A stretch of 64,000 nt of DNA from Pseudomonadota bacterium (lineage in GTDB: Bacteria > Pseudomonadota > Gammaproteobacteria > Burkholderiales > Thiobacillaceae): positions 1 to 64,000 of the forward strand of contig JAUYET010000043.1 of NCBI GenBank assembly GCA_030691265.1. The letters run 5' to 3'. Positions 58,483 through 64,000 of this stretch are shown piece by piece. The notes under the pieces are model-generated. The model was not told the DNA's origin. It saw only the letters and a program-made list of their open reading frames with translations, and did no database searches. Position numbers and translations under genes: made by a program. The number at the start of each line of letters is the position of its first letter. Within the stretch, counting starts at the first letter, position 1.

Positions 58483-61215
58483 ATGACACCTGCACCAGAT
58501 CAAACCCCGCCCGCGCACGACGTGTCGATTTCCCGCGCCGCCACCTTCAGCCGCTGGCTGAGCGGTCGCCTCAATTCCCGGCCGGAGTTGGCCGACTGGC
58601 TGCGCGAAACGCTATCGCTTTCGTTTACGCGCGGCGAAATGCTCGATTTTCTGGCGACCGGCATCGCTCACGAAGATGACCTCAAACGCCAGCTCCGCCG
58701 CCTGCGCGAACGCGTGTTCGCGCGTGTGATGACGCGCGATCTGAACGCTCTGGCCGACCTTTCCGAAGTCACCCGCACGCTGACCGAACTGGCCGAAGTC
58801 AGCCTGCGTTGCGCGCTCGACTTCCATCACCGCGACCTCGCCGCCATTCACGGCGAACCGCTCGATAGCGCCGGTCGGCCGCAGCAGCTCATCGTCGTCG
58901 GCATGGGCAAGCTGGGCGGCGGCGAACTGAATGCGTCGTCGGATATCGACCTGATATTCGTGTTCCCGGAAGACGGCGAGACCAATGGCGAGACCAATGG
59001 CGGGGTTGGCAACACCCGCAAGATCGACAACTTCGAATTCTTCACCCGCCTCGGCAAACGCCTGATCAACGCCATCGGCGACAACACCGGCGACGGTTAC
59101 GTCTTCCGCGTCGATATGCGTTTGCGCCCGTATGGCGACTCCGGTCCGCTGGTGTCCAGCTTCGCGATGCTGGAAGAATATTTCTACACCCAGGCGCGCG
59201 AGTGGGAGCGCTACGCCTGGATCAAGGGCCGCGCACTGACCGGAAATTCAGACCGCATCGAAGAGCTGGAAAAGCTGCGCCGCCCGTTCGTGTTCCGCAA
59301 ATATCTCGATTTCGGCGCCTTCGGCTCGATGCGCGAACTGCACGCGCAGATCCGGCGCGAAGTCGCGCGCCAGGACAAGGCCGACAACATCAAGCTGGGG
59401 CCGGGCGGCATCCGCGAGATCGAATTCATCGCCCAGGTCTTCCAGCTCATCCGCGGCGGCCAGCAGGCCTCGCTGCAAATGCGGCCGACACGCACGCTGC
59501 TGCACCAGCTCGCCGCCTACGGCCTGATGCCCGAAGCGCAAACGACCGAACTGGAGGCCGCTTACGTCTTCCTGCGCAATCTCGAACACCGCCTGCAATA
59601 CCTCGACGACGCGCAAACCCAGATGCTGCCGACCGGTGACGAAGACCGTCAGCGCGTCGCCGCAGCGATGGGCTTTGCCGATTGGAGCGCGCTGTTGGCC
59701 AGGCTCGACCCGATGCGGCGCAAGGTTTCCGGCCAGTTCGAACAGGTGTTCGGCGCGCCCGACCAGTCCAGCCATCCGCTCGTCGGTTTATGCGATGCGC
59801 CTGAGGAGGAGGCGATAGCCCGGTTGGCGCGCGTCGGCTATAGCGACCCGGCCGCCGCGCTGAACCAGTTGCAAGCGCTGCGCCAGGGCAGCCGCTACAA
59901 CAGTCTGCCGGCCAGCAACAAGGCGATGCTCGACGGCCTGCTGCCGCCGCTGATCGAAGTCGCGGCCAGCTTTCCGAACGCAGCCGACACGCTGACCCGC
60001 ATCCTCGACCTGCTCGCAGCCATCGCCCGGCGCGGCCCTTATCTGGCCCTGCTCAAGGAATATCCGCAAACGCTGCACCAGGTCGCGCGCCTGGTCAGCA
60101 GCAGCCCCTGGGCCGCGCAATATCTGACCCAGCAGCCGCATCTGCTCGATGAATTGCTCGATTCGCGCCAACTCATGGCGCCGCCGGATTGGCCGCAGGC
60201 TCGCCAGGCACTGCGCCAGCGTCTGCAAACCCACGCCGGCGATGTCGAACGCCAGATGGACGAGCTGCGCCACTTCAAGCAATCGGAAACCTTCCGGCTG
60301 CTGGCGCAAGACCTGAGCGGTATGTGGACGCTGGAAAAACTGTCCGACCACCTGTCCGATCTGGCCGATCTGCTGGTCGGCGCGACGGTCGATCTGGTCT
60401 GGGCCAGCCTGGCCGGCAAACATCGCCCCGCGCCAACCCCACCCGCGTTCGCGGTCATCGCCTATGGCAAATTGGGTGGCAAGGAACTGGGTTACGCCTC
60501 CGATCTGGACATCGTTTTCCTGTACGACGACCCACACCCGGATGCGCAAGAGGTCTACGCCAAGCTCGGCAAACGCCTGAACACCTGGATGGGCACGCTG
60601 ACCTCGGCCGGCATCCTGTACGAAACCGATTTGCGCCTGCGTCCGGACGGCGCCGCCGGGTTGCTGGTCAGCAGCGTCGAGGCGTTCGAGGATTACCAGT
60701 TGCACCACGCCTGGACCTGGGAACACCAGGCGCTGACTCGCGCCCGCTTCTGCTGCGGCGACCCGGCGGTAGGCGAACAATTTGGCGCGATCCGCGACAA
60801 CGTTTTGCAGCAAGCGCGCGATGCCGACAAGCTACGCGCGGATGTCAGCGAAATGCGCCGCAAGATGCACGCCGGCCATCCCAATCCGAGCGGCCTGTTC
60901 GACATCAAGCACGATGCCGGCGGCCTGGTGGATGTGGAATTCGCCGTGCAATACCTGGTGCTGGCACACGCCGCGCGGCACCCGGAAATGACCGCCAACA
61001 TCGGCAACATCGGCCTGCTCAAACGCGCTGGCGAACTCGGTCTGCTGCCGCTGGAAATCGCACTCGCCGCTGCCAATGCCTACCGCGAACTGCGTCGCCG
61101 GCAACATGCCATAAAGTTGCAGGGCGGCGACCATGCGCGTGCCGAACATGGCGGCCTGGGCCAGGAAATCCAGGCGGTGAAGGCGCTTTGGGGGGATGTG
61201 TTCGGCGCCGATTGA
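58483..61215 (+). CDS. glnE: bifunctional glutamine synthetase adenylyltransferase/deadenylase
   Basis: VVGMGKLGGGELNASSDIDLIFVFPEDGET; VIAYGKLGGKELGYASDLDIVFLYDD. Confidence 0.96.
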   Translation: MTPAPDQTPPAHDVSISRAATFSRWLSGRLNSRPELADWLRETLSLSFTRGEMLDFLATGIAHEDDLKRQLRRLRERVFARVMTRDLNALADLSEVTRTLTELAEVSLRCALDFHHRDLAAIHGEPLDSAGRPQQLIVVGMGKLGGGELNASSDIDLIFVFPEDGETNGETNGGVGNTRKIDNFEFFTRLGKRLINAIGDNTGDGYVFRVDMRLRPYGDSGPLVSSFAMLEEYFYTQAREWERYAWIKGRALTGNSDRIEELEKLRRPFVFRKYLDFGAFGSMRELHAQIRREVARQDKADNIKLGPGGIREIEFIAQVFQLIRGGQQASLQMRPTRTLLHQLAAYGLMPEAQTTELEAAYVFLRNLEHRLQYLDDAQTQMLPTGDEDRQRVAAAMGFADWSALLARLDPMRRKVSGQFEQVFGAPDQSSHPLVGLCDAPEEEAIARLARVGYSDPAAALNQLQALRQGSRYNSLPASNKAMLDGLLPPLIEVAASFPNAADTLTRILDLLAAIARRGPYLALLKEYPQTLHQVARLVSSSPWAAQYLTQQPHLLDELLDSRQLMAPPDWPQARQALRQRLQTHAGDVERQMDELRHFKQSETFRLLAQDLSGMWTLEKLSDHLSDLADLLVGATVDLVWASLAGKHRPAPTPPAFAVIAYGKLGGKELGYASDLDIVFLYDDPHPDAQEVYAKLGKRLNTWMGTLTSAGILYETDLRLRPDGAAGLLVSSVEAFEDYQLHHAWTWEHQALTRARFCCGDPAVGEQFGAIRDNVLQQARDADKLRADVSEMRRKMHAGHPNPSGLFDIKHDAGGLVDVEFAVQYLVLAHAARHPEMTANIGNIGLLKRAGELGLLPLEIALAAANAYRELRRRQHAIKLQGGDHARAEHGGLGQEIQAVKALWGDVFGAD

Positions 61216-61241
61216 TCCCGAAACCGCAGTGGAGCGCGCAG

Positions 61242-61354
61242 GTAGGAGGTCCGCTTGCGGGCCGAAGCGCGCGAGCGCAAGTCACCAACAGTCGCCAAGG
61301 CCACACGGTTGCGGTTTGCGCTCGCGCGCTTCGGGCCGCAAGCGGCCCTCCTAC
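61242..61354. repeat. BIME-like GTAG...CTAC palindrome
   Basis: gtaggaggtccgcttgcgggccgaagcgcgcgagcgcaa ... ttgcgctcgcgcgcttcgggccgcaagcggccctcctac. Confidence 0.9.
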
Positions 61355-62124
61355 CAGACAAAGCTGAGCATGAGGCCCATGCCCCAGTCGGCGCTGGCGC
61401 TGGAATAACCTTTGACGGCATAGCTCTGGAGCTTCAGCCCGGCGCTGAATTTGTGTACCCAATAGGCGGTGACATCGTTGCTGGCAACACCGGTAACGGT
61501 GCTGGCCTGACGCATGTCCCACATCAGGCCGAGGCTGTTTTCCGCTGACTGCTTGTAGCCCAGCCCCAGCGTGCCGCCCCAGACATTTTCAAGATCGCTG
61601 CCGGCCGGGTCGCCGGTGAGGCGATAGGAAACGGAGGCAAACGGCGTCCAGGCGCCCGCCAGGTAGAACAGGTCGGCCAGTACGCTGTAGTCGTTCTCGC
61701 CGCTGCCCAGGCCCTTGTCCACATCGGCCGTGGCCAGTTTGACCTTGGCGGTCACATCCAGCAGGAATCCCCGTACCGGTTGCTCAAACAGGCTGTAGCT
61801 GTAGCTGGCCACCACATCGCCCAGGCCTGCCTGAGTTTCTCTGGCGCCACTGCCGGCAGAAACCGGGCGACCGTCGATCAGTTTGCCGCCGACGGGGGCG
61901 GTGATACGCACATAGGGGAGTGTCAATTTGAAGGTGGCGGCGCCGGACTCGAACTTGGCGGTGACCGGGACGTACCAGATCTCCGTGAGTTCGCTGCCGC
62001 CATATTTGCCGCTGCTGTAATCCAGCCCGCTGGTCAGGGTGAGTTCCCCCGCCTCGGCTGACGCCGACAGCAACACAGTGGCCGCAATACAGACAACCCT
62101 CCTGGTCAATTCAGATAGCGCCAT
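61351..62124 (-). CDS. predicted outer membrane beta-barrel protein, uncharacterised
   Basis: Signal peptide CIAATVLLSASAEA; alternating aromatic strands; C-terminal MGLMLSFVW. Confidence 0.75.
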   Translation of the reverse strand: MALSELTRRVVCIAATVLLSASAEAGELTLTSGLDYSSGKYGGSELTEIWYVPVTAKFESGAATFKLTLPYVRITAPVGGKLIDGRPVSAGSGARETQAGLGDVVASYSYSLFEQPVRGFLLDVTAKVKLATADVDKGLGSGENDYSVLADLFYLAGAWTPFASVSYRLTGDPAGSDLENVWGGTLGLGYKQSAENSLGLMWDMRQASTVTGVASNDVTAYWVHKFSAGLKLQSYAVKGYSSASADWGMGLMLSFVW

Positions 62125-62126
62125 TT

Positions 62127-63530
62127 CTACCTCGTCTCAGGTTTCTCGATCTTCTCCGGCTTCTCGATCTTTTCCGGCTTCTCGATTTTCTCCGGTTTCT
62201 CCACCTTCTCAGGTTTTTCGATCTTCTCAGGTTTCTCCACCTTTTCGACCTTCTCGACCTTCTCCACCCGCTCGACCTTCTCGATTTTTTCGACCTTCTC
62301 TACCTTCTCTACCTTCTCTACCTTCTCCACCTTCTCCACCTTCTCCACCTTTTCGACTCGCTCGGCCGACTCCGATTTCTCCGGCCGCTCCGGGGGCTCG
62401 ATCACTTCCGCCTGTTCATGTCTTGGCATCGCGGTCGCGGGCGTCTCCTCCGCCTCTCGTTCCTTTTCCCGTTCGGCTGGCGCCCCGGCGCGGCGATTTT
62501 GCCGTTCCCCGTCGCGGACAGCGGAGCGGGGTGCATCCAGGCGCACGGCTTCAATACCGCCATCAGGCAGCCGCACCGCTTCGACCCTTACCCATTGACC
62601 CGGTTGGGCGTGCGCCACGCCAGCCCGAGTCGTCATCCGTGCATAGCCCAGGTCCAGCGTCCCCGGTCCGGCGGCCTGCTGAACGATGCCCTGCAACACC
62701 AGCCGCTCCGGCTTGGCGGCGAAATCCAGCGTCGGCGCGACCTTGCTCTGGCGCACGCTGAGCACGCCCTTATCCAGCACTCCGGCCAAACGAACCACCT
62801 GGCCCGGCGGCAACGCTTTCACGCCGATGACGTTGAGCGCGCTGACGCGGCCCACATTGCCGGTCTGGTAATCCAGCGCGGCGGTCAGCAAAACCGTATC
62901 GCGCGGCTTGATCCGTTCGACCAGCGTGGCCTGCACCACGCCGGCGGGGCCGCGCAAGCCGCTGACGCGGACGAAGTCGCCCTGTTTCGGCGCTTGTCCG
63001 GCCTTGCCCGCCGGCGCGCCTTCAGGCGCCACACGCACCATCTGCCCGAGAGCGACGAAACTGTTGCCGTCGGGCGATGCCCAGCTTACCGGGCCGACCA
63101 GCGCGGAAACCAGGGCGATGTGGCGGGCGCGCAGCGTCGTACCGCTGCCTTCGGCGTCCACCGAGACCATCTGGCCGATGGCGAGTTGTCCGCTGGATCC
63201 GGTCTCGCCGTCGATGCTCAGCGGCGTATCGGCATCGTAGGTCACGCGCAGGCCATTAACGCAAATACTGCCAAAGCCGGTGATGACGCCCACGATCCCG
63301 GTGCCGCCGATGCCCTGACCATCCGCACCCTGACCATCGGCGCGTTGACCGGTGCCACCCATGCCGCTGCCATCACTCCGATGCCCGGTGCCGCCGATGC
63401 CGACGCCATCCAGAGCGTGGCCAGTCCCGCCCATGCCGCTGCCATCCTGGCCGGGCAGCGCGCAGGGATTGGCATGCGCCGCAGCCGACAGGAACAGGAA
63501 ACTGCTCAGCAGCACGCACAGGAATCGCAT
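62127..63530 (-). CDS. DUF5666-type secreted protein with Gly-rich N-terminus and [V/I/P]EK tripeptide-repeat tail
   Basis: GIGGTG repeats, GVITGFGSICVNGLRVTYDADTPLSIDG, tail VEKVEKVEK...PEKIEKPETR. Confidence 0.85.
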   Translation of the reverse strand: MRFLCVLLSSFLFLSAAAHANPCALPGQDGSGMGGTGHALDGVGIGGTGHRSDGSGMGGTGQRADGQGADGQGIGGTGIVGVITGFGSICVNGLRVTYDADTPLSIDGETGSSGQLAIGQMVSVDAEGSGTTLRARHIALVSALVGPVSWASPDGNSFVALGQMVRVAPEGAPAGKAGQAPKQGDFVRVSGLRGPAGVVQATLVERIKPRDTVLLTAALDYQTGNVGRVSALNVIGVKALPPGQVVRLAGVLDKGVLSVRQSKVAPTLDFAAKPERLVLQGIVQQAAGPGTLDLGYARMTTRAGVAHAQPGQWVRVEAVRLPDGGIEAVRLDAPRSAVRDGERQNRRAGAPAEREKEREAEETPATAMPRHEQAEVIEPPERPEKSESAERVEKVEKVEKVEKVEKVEKVEKVEKIEKVERVEKVEKVEKVEKPEKIEKPEKVEKPEKIEKPEKIEKPEKIEKPETR

Positions 63531-64000
63531 CAGCGCGCCTCCTTGCGCTCGGGGCTGACGTCTTCCGCGTAGTAGTAGACGCCGAAGGTCATGCGTTGGC
63601 TGGCATCGGCCCGCCCCTGGTCCGCTTCCTGCAGTTCGAGCGCACGCAGGTTGATTTCCTGCATGGCATTGACCGCCCTCTCGCGCGCAAGGAGGCGCAG
63701 TTTTTCCACCGATTCCGGCGACAGGCCATCGCAATACGCGCTGCGCTCCAGGAAGGGCGGCTGGCCGTCCAGCAGGTTGTGCGCCGCAGCCGCCAGGTGG
63801 TCGCCGATATTCTTGCCCAGATAGAAGCTCTTCTCCTCCACCCCGCGCGCCGGAATGAAAGCATGTTCCACCAGATGCACGCGGTCTTCCGCATCCAGGG
63901 TGACCACGCCCAGACGCAGCCATTCATCGAGCACCGCGCGGGCGCGGATGTCTTTGCTGACACTCTCCACCAGACGTTCGAAGGAAACATCACCGCCCTG
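63527..64000 (-). CDS. DUF6502 family protein, 5' end outside window
   Basis: SFERLVESVSKDIRARAVLDEWLRLGVVTLDAEDRVHLVEHAFIP; frame stays open to the window edge. Confidence 0.8.

Noticed and set aside
58975-59010. ETNGETNG duplication in GlnE
   Set aside because: Minor 12-bp in-frame duplication in a linker; not noteworthy on its own.
62039-63572. Ser/Pro-rich and other plus-strand ORFs opposite the DUF5666 gene
   Set aside because: Shadow frames of the EK-repeat and GGTG-repeat gene.

Overview
This 64 kb window looks like a betaproteobacterial chromosome segment (lineage is inference). It is mostly conserved housekeeping genes: nadD-rsfS, hemB, engB, rep, liv ABC operon, priA, lysA with a small lptM-like ORF, cyaY, argH, algZ/algR-type two-component pair, hemC-hemD-hemX-hemY, acs, glnE. 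It also contains rnpB (minus strand), one tRNA-Arg(CCG) and several cytochromes c. Accessory content: a zeta-toxin-like kinase with a small upstream ORF; an AAA ATPase + RloB-like pair with an adjacent DUF262-like stub; Mu-like phage debris; a PEP-CTERM-associated region (PrsT-like TPR lipoprotein, two exosortase-associated acyltransferases, ThiF-like E1, PEP-CTERM protein, PilZ protein, ABC/LolA/DUF1302 module); two adjacent secreted proteins built of 12-13 residue Pro-initiated repeats; and a DUF6502-DUF5666-outer membrane protein cassette. The most unusual signals are repeats acting inside or at the edges of genes. A ~157 bp palindromic element sits in frame inside hemD, flanked by an 8-9 bp direct repeat. 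A near-identical 40 bp arm of the same element lies just upstream of rnpB, and a second palindrome with the same 16-nt dyad core truncates a Mu-like protease. Multiple GTAG-type REP/BIME palindromes supply stop codons or a signal-peptide start to neighbouring genes. Other notable points are an argH frameshift, a truncated hemY, and a 25-bp motif shared upstream of a cytochrome c gene and an uncharacterised Ala-rich helical-repeat protein. No CRISPR array, rRNA or intact transposase was seen.
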